Positions 33,063 through 41,349 of a stretch of DNA of 47,814 nt are shown here, piece after piece. The translations under genes were made by a program, and so were the position numbers. The DNA comes from CAZWUL01 sp964636625 (GTDB taxonomy: Bacteria; Atribacterota; Phoenicimicrobiia; Phoenicimicrobiales; Stramentimicrobiaceae), in NCBI GenBank assembly GCA_964636625.1, contig CAZWUL010000005.1, forward strand, positions 1 to 47,814. The letters run 5' to 3'. The notes under the pieces are model-generated. The model saw only the letters and a program-made list of their open reading frames with translations, ran no database searches and was not told where the DNA came from. How positions within the stretch are numbered: the stretch's first letter is position 1; each line of letters begins with the position of its first letter.

Positions 33063-34220
33063 ATGATGCCAATACTCTTTAAAGATATAAGAATTATTGA
33101 TTCCGATACCGATAGAAATGCAAATATTTTAATCACTGATTTTTCGTGTGTTCCAATAAAAAATCCAGATTTAAAAAGTAGTTTTACAGAAATTGCTGGT
33201 GGAGAAAACCTGGCCTTATTGCCATCTTTTTTGGACTTGCATTGCCACCTGAGGGATCCGGGATATACTTATAAGGAAGATTTGGAATCTGGAAATCGCG
33301 CAGCATTATCCGGTGGGTTTACAACTATTTGCCCTATGGCTAATACCATGCCGATCTGCGATAATCCTGCTACAATTAAATATATCAGGAATAAAGCTAA
33401 ATCTTTGAGTATGTGTGAGGTAATTCCTATTTCTGCAGTCACCAAAGGCCTTAATACAGAGCAAATGGTTGATTTTGCAGCTATGACTAAATACACCAGG
33501 CTTTTCTCCAATGACGGAGAGCCGATTACTGATAAAAAAATAATGATTGATGCCTTGCAGTCTTCTTTAATATACAACTTCAAACTACTTACCCACTGTG
33601 AACCGGAAGCAGAAATGATTGAACGTGACCTTGATTTATTAAGATTATATGGAGGTAATTTGCATATCTGCCATGTGAGTAAAAAAGAAAGTGTTGAATT
33701 AATAAGAGCTGCAAAAAAAGACGGGCTAAATGTTACCTGTGAAGTAACCCCCCATCATTTATTTAGTTATGGACTGGATTATATTGTGCATCCCCCTTTT
33801 CGAGGGAAAAAAGATACAGAAGAACTACTTGTGGGAATTCTTGACGGCACTATTGATATTATAGCCACTGACCATGCACCTCATAGCAAGACTGATAAAG
33901 AAAATGGAGCTCGTGGCTTAATAGGGTCAGAACATGCCTTTTCTCTTGTCTATACAATTTTCAAGAAAAATAATATCGATATTAGATTACTTAGCAAATT
34001 GATGTCAGCTGCCCCGGCTAAAATTTTAAATAAAAAAGTAATAAAATTCAATCAAAAGGCTAATGCGGATCTGATTCTGGTAGACCTTACAAAAAAATAT
34101 AAAATTGGAGAAAAAAGAATAAATTCCAAATCAAAAAACACACCTTTTATAGGCCAGACTGTACACGGGGAAATACTGATGACTATTAAAAATGGAGAAA
34201 TTAAATATGATAATAGATAG
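33063..34220 (+). CDS. pyrC: Dihydroorotase
   Basis: This 385-residue class I (PyrC/allantoinase-type) amidohydrolase closes carbamoyl aspartate to dihydroorotate. Zinc-binding HCHLRDPG (60-67), GGFTTICPMANTMP, LTHCEPEA, LHICHVSKKES, TDHAPHS and a final NGEIKYDN strand are present. It is a little shorter than the usual 420 residues but has no missing motif. It starts seven bases after the pyrI stop, at ATG ATG; either Met could initiate. Its end overlaps the start of pyrF by 14 bases. Confidence 0.95.
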   Translation: MMPILFKDIRIIDSDTDRNANILITDFSCVPIKNPDLKSSFTEIAGGENLALLPSFLDLHCHLRDPGYTYKEDLESGNRAALSGGFTTICPMANTMPICDNPATIKYIRNKAKSLSMCEVIPISAVTKGLNTEQMVDFAAMTKYTRLFSNDGEPITDKKIMIDALQSSLIYNFKLLTHCEPEAEMIERDLDLLRLYGGNLHICHVSKKESVELIRAAKKDGLNVTCEVTPHHLFSYGLDYIVHPPFRGKKDTEELLVGILDGTIDIIATDHAPHSKTDKENGARGLIGSEHAFSLVYTIFKKNNIDIRLLSKLMSAAPAKILNKKVIKFNQKANADLILVDLTKKYKIGEKRINSKSKNTPFIGQTVHGEILMTIKNGEIKYDNR

Positions 34221-35064
34221 ACTATATAAATTAGTTAATGATAGAGGCCCTATCTGTATCGGACTCGATACAAGCCTGGACTTTCTGCCTGAATATATCA
34301 AAAACAACAAAGATTTATCTATTGATGACAAAATATTTCTTTTTAATAAAAATATAATAGATAATACTTTTGATATCACCGCATGCTACAAAATCCAGAT
34401 TGCCTACTATGAGGCTCATGGCATAAAGGGGTTGCTTGCCTACCAAAGAACCCTTTCTTATATCAGGCAAAAAAAGGGAATCATCATCGCCGATATAAAA
34501 AGAGGTGATATATCTGCCACTGCGGAACAATATGCAAAGGCACATTTTTCAGGAGATTTTGAAGCTGATTTTCTAACTATCAACCCTTACATGGGAATAG
34601 ATGCCGTAAGGCCTTATTTTAAATACCTGGATAGCGGGGAAAGAGGACTTTTTATATTAGCAAAGACATCTAATCCCAGCTCTAAAGATTTTCAAGAACT
34701 AAAAACAGAAGGAAAACCTCTTTTTTTGCATGTTACCGAAAAAATTGAAGAATGGGGAGAAAAATATAGAGGTAATTCTGGATTTAGCGCCATAGGTTCA
34801 GTAGTGGGCTTGACCTATCCTGATGAATTTCTAATGATTAAAAAAAATGCAAAACACACTTTTTTTCTAATTCCCGGTTACGGGAGACAAGGCGGCAGCG
34901 GTAAAGACCTGGCAAAAATTTTTAATAAAAACATTAATGCAGTCATTAATTCATCCAGAGGGATTATCGCTGCTCACAAAGGAGTAGACGAAACAGAAAA
35001 TTTTGTTAGAATCACCAGGCAAAAAGTTGTTGAGATGAAAAAGGATATATTGCAATGGCTTTAA
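34207..35064 (+). CDS. pyrF: Orotidine 5'-phosphate decarboxylase (type 2)
   Basis: This enzyme makes UMP from OMP. The 285 residues suit the longer type 2 family. CIGLDTSLDFLP (17-28) and the catalytic Asp-Lys-Asp set in IIADIKRGDISATA (D96, K98, D101) are present, as is PGYGRQGGSGKDL for phosphate binding. I start at the ATG at 34207 with GGAG nine bases before it; an in-frame ATG at 34192 lies deeper inside pyrC. pyrK overlaps its last codons, so coupling runs through the operon. Confidence 0.95.
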   Translation: MIIDRLYKLVNDRGPICIGLDTSLDFLPEYIKNNKDLSIDDKIFLFNKNIIDNTFDITACYKIQIAYYEAHGIKGLLAYQRTLSYIRQKKGIIIADIKRGDISATAEQYAKAHFSGDFEADFLTINPYMGIDAVRPYFKYLDSGERGLFILAKTSNPSSKDFQELKTEGKPLFLHVTEKIEEWGEKYRGNSGFSAIGSVVGLTYPDEFLMIKKNAKHTFFLIPGYGRQGGSGKDLAKIFNKNINAVINSSRGIIAAHKGVDETENFVRITRQKVVEMKKDILQWL

Positions 35065-35756
35065 TAAAATATAATAAACCTTTAAAAGATAATTTCTATT
35101 TGTTGAAAATTGCCGGAAAATATAAAGCCATAATGGGACAATTTTTTATGATTAGGAAAGACAGTCAAGCTATGTTTTTAAATCGCCCCATGAGTGTCTA
35201 TGATTTGGAAGATGATGGAATTATTTTCTTATACAAAAAAGTTGGTAAAGGTACTGCTGTTTTAGCTGATTGTAAAAGAGGCGATAAAATAAATATTTAT
35301 GGACCATACGGTAATGGGTTTCCGATAGAAGTAAAGAAAAATATTGCCCTGGTTGGCGGAGGGACCGGAATTGCTCCCCTTTTTTTTACCCTAAAACAAT
35401 TAAAAAAACATTGCAAAGAATATACAGTTGACATCTTCCTCGGCTTACAGGGAAAAAATGATTTCGAATCAGCTTTCGAACTTTATGCTGATTATCTGCT
35501 GGTAAATTATGGACAGTTTATCACTGATTTTGTGCCATATGAAAAATATAACACTATTTTCAGCTGTGGCCCGGAGTCAATGATGAAAAAAATTGAAAAA
35601 CAGGCAAGAAGATTCAATATTGACCATTATGTGTCCCTGGAAAAGAGAATGGCTTGCGGGGTTGGGGCCTGTCTTGTCTGTACCTGCCAAACAAAAAAAG
35701 GCAATAAGCGAGTTTGCAAAGATGGACCTGTCTTTAGTGGAAAGGATATTTTTTAA
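35055..35756 (+). CDS. pyrK: Dihydroorotate dehydrogenase electron-transfer subunit
   Basis: This 233-residue ferredoxin-NADP reductase-like subunit passes electrons from dihydroorotate oxidation (PyrD type 1B) to NAD+. RPMSVYD (44-50) binds FAD, GGGTGIAP (101-108) binds NAD, and Cys201, Cys206, Cys209 and Cys221 in CGVGACLVC...C form the [2Fe-2S] site. The presence of PyrK means that the adjacent PyrD is the NAD-linked heterotetramer typical of anaerobic Firmicutes. It overlaps pyrF at the start, and its last base is the first base of the pyrD start codon. Confidence 0.96.
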   Translation: MALIKYNKPLKDNFYLLKIAGKYKAIMGQFFMIRKDSQAMFLNRPMSVYDLEDDGIIFLYKKVGKGTAVLADCKRGDKINIYGPYGNGFPIEVKKNIALVGGGTGIAPLFFTLKQLKKHCKEYTVDIFLGLQGKNDFESAFELYADYLLVNYGQFITDFVPYEKYNTIFSCGPESMMKKIEKQARRFNIDHYVSLEKRMACGVGACLVCTCQTKKGNKRVCKDGPVFSGKDIF

Positions 35757-36664
35757 TGAGTGATTCACTGGAAATAAAATTTTCGGATATTCACTTGAAA
35801 AATCCAATTATAATGGCATCAGGCACTTTTGGTTTTGGTCGGGAATATGCTGAAATATATGATATTGAAAAATTAGGGGGTATTGTCAGCAAAGGTTTAA
35901 CTTTAAATCCTCGAGGCGGGAATCAGGGTATTCGGATATGGGAAACTTCTTCAGGTTTGCTCAACAGCGTGGGTTTGGAAAACCCCGGTATCCAGTCCTT
36001 TATAGAAAAGGAACTCCCTTATATGCAATCCCTGAACCTGGTTCATATTATAAATATCAGTGGAACAAATCTGGAAGATTATGTAAAAGCCTGTGATAGA
36101 ATCTCCAGGGAAAAAGTTAATATGATTGAACTTAATATATCCTGCCCGAATGTTAAAGAAAACAATATTCCCTTTGGTATCAAAGAAAAAACTACTAAAA
36201 AAGTCGTTAGAGAAGTACGGAAAGTTACAAAGGTTCCCCTTATGGTAAAGTTAAGTCCCGATGCAGATGATATTATCAGGATAGCTAGAGTTTGTGAAGA
36301 AGAAGGTGCAGATGCAATATCACTAATTAACACTTTTAAGGCTTTTGCTATTAATATAAAAGAAAAAAAGAAAATTTTCGACAATACTTATGCAGGTTTA
36401 TCAGGACCATGTATCAAACCAATTGCCCTGCGAATGGTGCATGAAGTAGCCAGCCAGGTCAAAATACCGGTAATGGGCATCGGGGGAATAGTTGATTACC
36501 AGGATATTTTGGAATTTTTGATGGCTGGTGCCCAGGCAGTACAAATTGGAACAGCAAACTTCCTCAATCCAAAAGCAGGAGAAATTATAATTAAAGATTT
36601 AGAAAAATATTTAATAGATAATAATATTTTAAATATTTCAGATATTATAGGTATTATTGATTAA
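35756..36664 (+). CDS. pyrD: Dihydroorotate dehydrogenase B, catalytic subunit
   Basis: This 302-residue FMN TIM barrel oxidises dihydroorotate to orotate. ASGTFGFGREY, VSKGLTLNPRGGNQG, NSVGLENPG and the catalytic Cys130 in LNISCPN identify class 1B (Cys as base, PyrK partner). FMN phosphate binding is seen in GIGGIVDYQD and AVQIGTANF. Its start overlaps the pyrK stop. pyrE follows, 13 bases after its stop, with its own ribosome binding site. Confidence 0.96.
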   Translation: MSDSLEIKFSDIHLKNPIIMASGTFGFGREYAEIYDIEKLGGIVSKGLTLNPRGGNQGIRIWETSSGLLNSVGLENPGIQSFIEKELPYMQSLNLVHIINISGTNLEDYVKACDRISREKVNMIELNISCPNVKENNIPFGIKEKTTKKVVREVRKVTKVPLMVKLSPDADDIIRIARVCEEEGADAISLINTFKAFAINIKEKKKIFDNTYAGLSGPCIKPIALRMVHEVASQVKIPVMGIGGIVDYQDILEFLMAGAQAVQIGTANFLNPKAGEIIIKDLEKYLIDNNILNISDIIGIID

Positions 36665-36677
36665 AAGGAGAATAATT

Positions 36678-37259
36678 ATGGACAATACCAGGATGTTACA
36701 GATTTTAGAAGAAACGGGTGCTTTATTAAAAGGACATTTTTTACTCTCATCCGGAAAGCATTCTAATAGATATATACAATGCGCAAAAGTATTGAGATAT
36801 CCCTGGCATGCAGAACAGATTATAAAAGTTCTGTGCAAAAAAGTTAAAAACATAGACATTAATACCATAATCGGCCCGGCAATTGGTGGAATTATTACCT
36901 CTTATGAAATGGGTAGACAACTTAAAATTGAATCAATATTTACCGAAAGGGTTAATGGAAAAACCGTTTTACGGCGTGATTTTTCAATCACAAAAGGCTC
37001 CAATATCCTAATAAGTGAGGATGTTATTACTACCGGCAAATCTACATTGGAAGTAAAAAATTTAGTAGAAGAAATGGGTGCTAAGGTACTGGGAGTTGCC
37101 TGCATAGTTGATAGGAGACCAGAAGGTATAAACCTGGGGCTAACCGTATACAGTGCAATCAAATTAAAGATTGAAATTTATAATGAAAAAGAATGTGCCT
37201 TATGTAAACAGGGAATCAAGCTGGAAAAGCCAGGCAGCAGGCTCATAAGTCAACCTTAA
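36678..37259 (+). CDS. pyrE: Orotate phosphoribosyltransferase
   Basis: This 193-residue enzyme joins orotate and PRPP to give OMP. GHFLLSSGKHSNRYIQC is the orotate-side motif, FTERVNGKTVLRRDF carries catalytic Arg/Lys residues, and ILISEDVITTGKST (about 113-126) is the PRPP-binding loop, with Ser-Glu where VVEDVxTTG is usual. AAGGAG precedes the ATG at 36678; an ATG seven codons earlier overlaps pyrD. It is the last gene of the operon. No hairpin terminator is seen before the convergent gene starting two bases away. Confidence 0.95.
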   Translation: MDNTRMLQILEETGALLKGHFLLSSGKHSNRYIQCAKVLRYPWHAEQIIKVLCKKVKNIDINTIIGPAIGGIITSYEMGRQLKIESIFTERVNGKTVLRRDFSITKGSNILISEDVITTGKSTLEVKNLVEEMGAKVLGVACIVDRRPEGINLGLTVYSAIKLKIEIYNEKECALCKQGIKLEKPGSRLISQP

Positions 37260-37261
37260 AA

Positions 37262-37648
37262 TCATTTTTTGTTAAAATGTTCCATCTCTATTACATGTAA
37301 TTCATGCTCGCTAAGTCCAAAATAATGGCCTATTTCATGTAATACAACCCGTTTTATGTCATCTTTTACTGCCTGGGAATTTTTATTTTTATTTAAGATT
37401 GGTTTTCGAAAAATAGTAATGCGATCTGGCATCACATTGCGATAGTGTATTCCACGCCGGGTGACAGGCACCCCCTGATAGAGTCCCAATAATGAATAAG
37501 GAGATTTATGCCCAAGGCTTCTTAGGGTTTGTTCATCGGGAAAATCTTCGATATGGATGCTGACATTTTCCATTTTTTCCCTGAAATACTCAGGCAATTC
37601 ATTGATTGCTTTTACTACCAGTTCTTCAAATTGTTCTTTATTTATCAT
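37262..37648 (-). CDS. Minimal zincin metallopeptidase (PF06262-like)
   Basis: This 128-residue protein resembles the small metallopeptidase family of possible zinc-dependent hydrolases. VLHEIGHYFGLSE (102-114) supplies the HExxH site (104-108) and the GLSE segment that normally continues HExxHxxG; the usual final Asp is Glu or His here. GLYQGVPVTRR and RITIFRKPI upstream are family-typical. No signal peptide is visible and the substrate is unknown. The flavodoxin gene ends ten bases upstream in the same direction, so the pair is probably transcribed together. The gene is tail-to-tail with pyrE. Confidence 0.85.
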   Translation of the reverse strand: MINKEQFEELVVKAINELPEYFREKMENVSIHIEDFPDEQTLRSLGHKSPYSLLGLYQGVPVTRRGIHYRNVMPDRITIFRKPILNKNKNSQAVKDDIKRVVLHEIGHYFGLSEHELHVIEMEHFNKK

Positions 37649-37657
37649 TTTTCCTCA

Positions 37658-38137
37658 TTATTTATTTGTCTGTTTTATTTCTTGCACAAATTTATCGACC
37701 ATTTCTGAGTGAAACATTTTCTTTATATCACGTGCTGTAATATTTATAACAGCTATCGGTTTCTGGGCAGATAATTTCTCCATAGCCAGAAAAACCGGCT
37801 TTGGATCAGAACCCAAACTGGTGCAAAAAAAAGCTACTTTCTTTAACTTACTCCGATATTTCCTCAAAAAACTCCGGATTGGAGTAGCCATATTATTAGC
37901 CCAAATAGGAGTTCCAATAACTATAGTGTCATATCGAGAAGGGTCTTTCTCCAATTCATTTATGGGGATGGTTTTTCTAAAATAGGCTTCATTTCCACTA
38001 TTTATAAAACCAAATATCCCTGCCCTGTTTTTATTATCTTTTATTTCTTCCAAATCTGCATTAATTTTTAAGCCAATTTGCTTTGCTATTTTTTGTGTCT
38101 TACCGGAACGAGAATAATAACAAATGAGTGTATTCAT
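37658..38137 (-). CDS. Flavodoxin
   Basis: This 159-residue FMN-binding flavodoxin starts MNTLICYYSRSGKTQKIA, whose SRSGKT is the phosphate-binding loop. IVIGTPIWANNMATPIRSFL supplies the aromatic FMN stacking segment and VAFFCTSLGSDPK the third loop. Low-potential electron transfer in the cytosol is the family role. I start it at the ATG at 38137 with AAGGAAAG close upstream, rather than five codons earlier. It may donate electrons to the FMN-type proteins encoded nearby, but this is only positional. Confidence 0.9.
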   Translation of the reverse strand: MNTLICYYSRSGKTQKIAKQIGLKINADLEEIKDNKNRAGIFGFINSGNEAYFRKTIPINELEKDPSRYDTIVIGTPIWANNMATPIRSFLRKYRSKLKKVAFFCTSLGSDPKPVFLAMEKLSAQKPIAVINITARDIKKMFHSEMVDKFVQEIKQTNK

Positions 38138-38215
38138 AGACTTTCCTTCCATTTATTTTAAAACGATAAAAATGTTTTATAGCTATAGCAATTGTATATT
38201 TTAACTATATTTATA

Positions 38216-38857
38216 TTATTGTATACGATACCAGCGTATTCCTCCAGGTTGAACTTTTCCTCTCCCTCTGGTGGCATTCTTTACAATCTCTGCAATCCAC
38301 TTCTTACATTTTTCTGGAAGATATGCCTTTATGCTTATTATTTCCCTATACTGTATATCATCAATACGGCCAGCCTGACTTTCAATTGATTGCATGATAT
38401 TTCCCAGTGCCTGGTATTCTATATTCTCAATTATAAATTCGCGCAATGGCATTTTTTTTGCCTTTCCAGCAGCTCGTAGACCCCTTAATGCAGTCAAGCG
38501 GTAAGCCTGGACAAGCCCGCTGATTCCAAGTTTAATCCCACCAAAATAGCGGCTAACAACTACCATTACATTGGTTACTTTTTCCTTTTTTATAGCCTGT
38601 AATATGGGTGGACCCGCTGAATTAGCAGGCTCTCCACCATCTGAGTATTGTTCTATTGCTTTTTCACCTACCCCATATTTATAAGCCCAGCAATGATGAG
38701 TAGCATCAGGGAACTGCTTTATAATAGATTTAAGAAATAACCTTGCTTCTTCCTCATTTTTTATTTCCTCAATCGAAGCAATAAAACGACTTTTTTTTAC
38801 TGTATTCTTAGTTTCTATAGGGTTGCTTATAGTTTCATAGTAGCTAGTAATATCCAT
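38216..38857 (-). CDS. YigZ/IMPACT family protein
   Basis: The 213 residues match the UPF0029 (YigZ/IMPACT) family. KSRFIASI at the start of the core, THHCWAYKYG, EQYSDGGEPANSAGPPILQAI and VVVSRYFGGIKLGISGLVQAYR are signature stretches. The C-terminal third is an EF-G-domain-V-like ferredoxin fold. Relatives are linked to translation or nucleic-acid binding, but the bacterial function is not settled. The neighbours on both sides are unrelated. Confidence 0.92.
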   Translation of the reverse strand: MDITSYYETISNPIETKNTVKKSRFIASIEEIKNEEEARLFLKSIIKQFPDATHHCWAYKYGVGEKAIEQYSDGGEPANSAGPPILQAIKKEKVTNVMVVVSRYFGGIKLGISGLVQAYRLTALRGLRAAGKAKKMPLREFIIENIEYQALGNIMQSIESQAGRIDDIQYREIISIKAYLPEKCKKWIAEIVKNATRGRGKVQPGGIRWYRIQ

Positions 38858-38931
38858 ACCGTTTGGATTATCTCCGTTTTATGTTTATATCCAGATCTTT
38901 ATATTAAATATCCTGGTAATATTTTTTATTA

Positions 38932-39387
38932 CTATTTATTTGATTGCTGGAAATACTCCATAAAATGAACTATATTTTTTCGTGAATACATTGATAAAAT
39001 TAAAGTTTTTTCGTGTTCATCAATTTGATATCTGATAAAAACCCGGTTATCAGGAGGAGACAAAAAAGATAATAATGTACTCTTTTTTACAGGTAAGCTT
39101 ATATCTTTTACCTGTTTCCACATTATATTAAAAACAAAATTATCCTCTGCACTTCCTGCTCTACTGCTGTTTGTTCCCATTAATGATGCCAGCCAACTTC
39201 TCTTTGGAAAAGTCTCAAAATAGAACGCACTTTTTGTATAGTAAAACAGCCCCCAGGTTTTTTCTTTTAACCCCTGGTATCCACTAATATATTCACTCAT
39301 ATCTTTTCCTTGAATTTTTTCACCCAGCTCTTCTTCTTTTTTTCCCCAAAATTTTTCAACATCTTTTTGGTTATTATCTGTAGCCAA
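38932..39387 (-). CDS. Unknown protein, 151 residues
   Basis: I do not recognise a family. The start is TTG 39385-39387, close behind GGAGGG. The protein is charged and soluble, with no signal or membrane segment. It begins with a Lys/Glu-rich part (VEKFWGKKEEELGEKI), then WGLFYYTKSAFYFETFPKRSW, a Ser/Gly-rich turn and a beta-rich end (RVFIRYQIDEHEKTLILSMY). The pattern of alternating aromatic and basic residues suggests a PH-like or other compact beta domain, but this is a guess. It lies between yigZ and the dispersed repeat copy B. Codon use and strong SD make it a credible gene. Confidence 0.75.
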   Translation of the reverse strand: MATDNNQKDVEKFWGKKEEELGEKIQGKDMSEYISGYQGLKEKTWGLFYYTKSAFYFETFPKRSWLASLMGTNSSRAGSAEDNFVFNIMWKQVKDISLPVKKSTLLSFLSPPDNRVFIRYQIDEHEKTLILSMYSRKNIVHFMEYFQQSNK

Positions 39388-39490
39388 CTTTCCCTCCTTG
39401 GGTAATAGTTAAGATTAGATATTTTTTCAGAAGAAACTTAATAAAAATATCTTATCAAATTCTAACATACCATAATTTTTCTTCAAATAA

Positions 39491-39690
39491 ATAATAAATA
39501 TCGCACCCGCATAGCGGGTGGCTTTAAGAACCCCTGAAAGGGATTTAACTTTTTAGCTCTTTTCCTTTCGATTTTTTATTTATACCTTTAGCCATAATCT
39601 TTCTTAAGCAATAGTATTTCCAGCTTTGGACTTCAGGTGAAATATTATTATCTATCTTATTTTAATCTTTTTATGGTAAAAGCATTTTAT
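39491..39690. repeat. Dispersed repeat, copy B (well-preserved hairpin)
   Basis: This is the better copy of the element at 686-893. Its first end has a perfect hairpin, CACCCGC (39504-39510) and GCGGGTG (39514-39520), followed by CTTTAAGAACCCCTGAAAGGG. The body and the AATCTTTTTATGGTAAAA end match copy A. As with copy A it sits just beyond the 3' end of a minus-strand gene, here only 12 bases after the nicotinamidase stop, in the same orientation. A non-autonomous IS200/IS605-like element is the best explanation; a conserved 3' RNA element is the alternative. Confidence 0.7.
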
Positions 39691-39701
39691 TTAATTAATT
39701 G

Positions 39702-40250
39702 TTATTTTTGATTTATTTGATTTGAGGATATAACTTTTGCTCCAGCTTTTTCCATTTCAGAAAATTTTTTATCGATTTCTCCCTTTTCCTTGGAAAAAGT
39801 TGCTATAGCATCTCTGATTAAAAATACCTTAATACCTTCTCTCAAAGCATCTAAAGCAGATGATTTAACACAAAACTCTAGTGCAATTCCGCAAATATAT
39901 AATTTTTCTATTTCCTTTTCTCTTAAATAATCTAACAATTTAATATTTGTTGCTTCGAAGGCAGAATAACCATCATCCTTATTATCTGTTCCCTTGTAAA
40001 AAATTTTATTAATTTTCTCATCTTCCAGAGCAGGATGAAATTCAGCCCCCCTACTATCAGCTACACAGTGAGCTGGCCATTTTCCAAAGTGTACTGTTTG
40101 ACTTGGATGCCAGTCTTTTGAAGCCATTACCAAATCAAATCTATCTATAATTTTATTAATAACAGGAATCACCTGCTCGGCACCCTCTACCGATAGAGAG
40201 CCACCTTTTAAAAAATCATTTTGCACATCAATAATCAGCAAAGCTTTCAT
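39702..40250 (-). CDS. pncA: Nicotinamidase (isochorismatase superfamily)
   Basis: The 182 residues match PncA: catalytic Asp9 (LIIDVQNDF), Lys86 (FYKGTDN) and Cys127 (GIALEFCVKSSALDA), plus the metal ligands Asp46, His48 and His54 in KDWHPSQTVHF. The enzyme deamidates nicotinamide to nicotinate in NAD salvage. I start it at the ATG at 40250 behind AAAGGAG rather than eight codons upstream. It is the last gene of a minus-strand series headed by the 1664-residue protein with a NadD-like nucleotidyltransferase domain. That supports a pyridine-nucleotide theme, although a 37-base gap means co-transcription is probable, not proven. Confidence 0.92.
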   Translation of the reverse strand: MKALLIIDVQNDFLKGGSLSVEGAEQVIPVINKIIDRFDLVMASKDWHPSQTVHFGKWPAHCVADSRGAEFHPALEDEKINKIFYKGTDNKDDGYSAFEATNIKLLDYLREKEIEKLYICGIALEFCVKSSALDALREGIKVFLIRDAIATFSKEKGEIDKKFSEMEKAGAKVISSNQINQK

Positions 40251-40287
40251 TTTTAACTCCTTTCTTAGCATCATTAATAATAATTGG

Positions 40288-41349
40288 CTAGATACCTATT
40301 TCTTCGCTCATATTCCAGGCAAAAACCCGGACTTTTTCTTCTATGTTCGGTATTTTCTTAACTGTTCCCGGGTCATTGGCAATTGCCATTAAACAAAAAT
40401 AAGGGGGTAGGTGGAAACCTTTATTAACATTCAAAGCCCCGATTAATTGCATGGCAACATTTTCACTGCCCGAATTTCCGGAAACAATAATTGAAAAAAA
40501 GCTTTTTTTATAAAAATTCACCCGCTTATATAATACCGTTAGCCTGTTAATAACTGCCATTAACTTGGCAGATACTGAGTCATTATAGTTTGGGCAAAGC
40601 CATATCAAATAATCTGCTTTTTCAATAGCGGGCAGTATTTCCTGAACAACAATTCCTCCATAAAAACAGCTCTTTCTTTCACTATAATGCAGGCAGGTCT
40701 TATATAAACATCCCCTGCAGTCCACTATAGTGCCATTTTCAACATGTCTTTCCATTAAATGCCAGTCATCATTATAAGGGATGTGTTTTTTCACCATTTG
40801 CCAGAGCATCATGGTATTGGATGTTTTTCTTGGATTAGAGTATAAAATCAATACCTCTGGTTTTTTAATAGACATTTTACTGCTTTGCATTAACCGAGTT
40901 ACCAGATTATGACTATTTTTTTTATATATTTCAAGCAAAGGCTGATTTAAATGCTTTTGCCAGGTTAAAAAATTCACCAGGTCTTTCGTTGCCTCTACAG
41001 CAGAATGACCCATATAACGGCACCCTAGCTGGTTGGTTTGAAAAATAATCCTATTTGCACAATATTTAGTCCAAAACTCCAAAGGGCTTTGGACAATTAT
41101 AGCTCCTTGAGAATTTTTTAGAGCCCCCTGACCTTTTTTGCAAATTGCCTGCAGCATTTCTTCCATTGAAATATTGAAGCCAAATTCATTTAACTCAATT
41201 GCCCATAATATGTTCTTATTTTGCAATGAAGGTATATCCGTTGCCCTGGTAATTATTTTATTAGGAAAATCTTTAACTGTTTCAAAGATAAAGTCTTTAA
41301 AACCTGCTGATGTTTTTCCTGGCAGTAAAACAATCAAATTGGAAATCAT
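40288..41349 (-). CDS. NADPH-dependent FMN reductase-like protein with N-terminal extension
   Basis: Residues about 165-353 form a flavodoxin-like FMN reductase domain: EVLILYSNPRKTSNTMMLWQMV, the Cys motif CRGCLYKTCLHY...C typical of iron-sulfur flavoproteins, ADYLIWLCPNYNDSVSAKLMAVINRL and a late FFSIIVSGNSGSE. The first 160 residues (LIVLLPGKTSAGFKDFIFE, GAIIVQSPLEFWTKY) are not assigned to a domain; a degenerate second Rossmann-like unit is possible. It is contiguous with the dehydrogenase-like gene upstream (no gap), so the two are coupled. GGAGAAATAA precedes the ATG. Electron transfer from NAD(P)H to a flavin or small acceptor is inferred. Confidence 0.75.
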   Translation of the reverse strand: MISNLIVLLPGKTSAGFKDFIFETVKDFPNKIITRATDIPSLQNKNILWAIELNEFGFNISMEEMLQAICKKGQGALKNSQGAIIVQSPLEFWTKYCANRIIFQTNQLGCRYMGHSAVEATKDLVNFLTWQKHLNQPLLEIYKKNSHNLVTRLMQSSKMSIKKPEVLILYSNPRKTSNTMMLWQMVKKHIPYNDDWHLMERHVENGTIVDCRGCLYKTCLHYSERKSCFYGGIVVQEILPAIEKADYLIWLCPNYNDSVSAKLMAVINRLTVLYKRVNFYKKSFFSIIVSGNSGSENVAMQLIGALNVNKGFHLPPYFCLMAIANDPGTVKKIPNIEEKVRVFAWNMSEEIGI

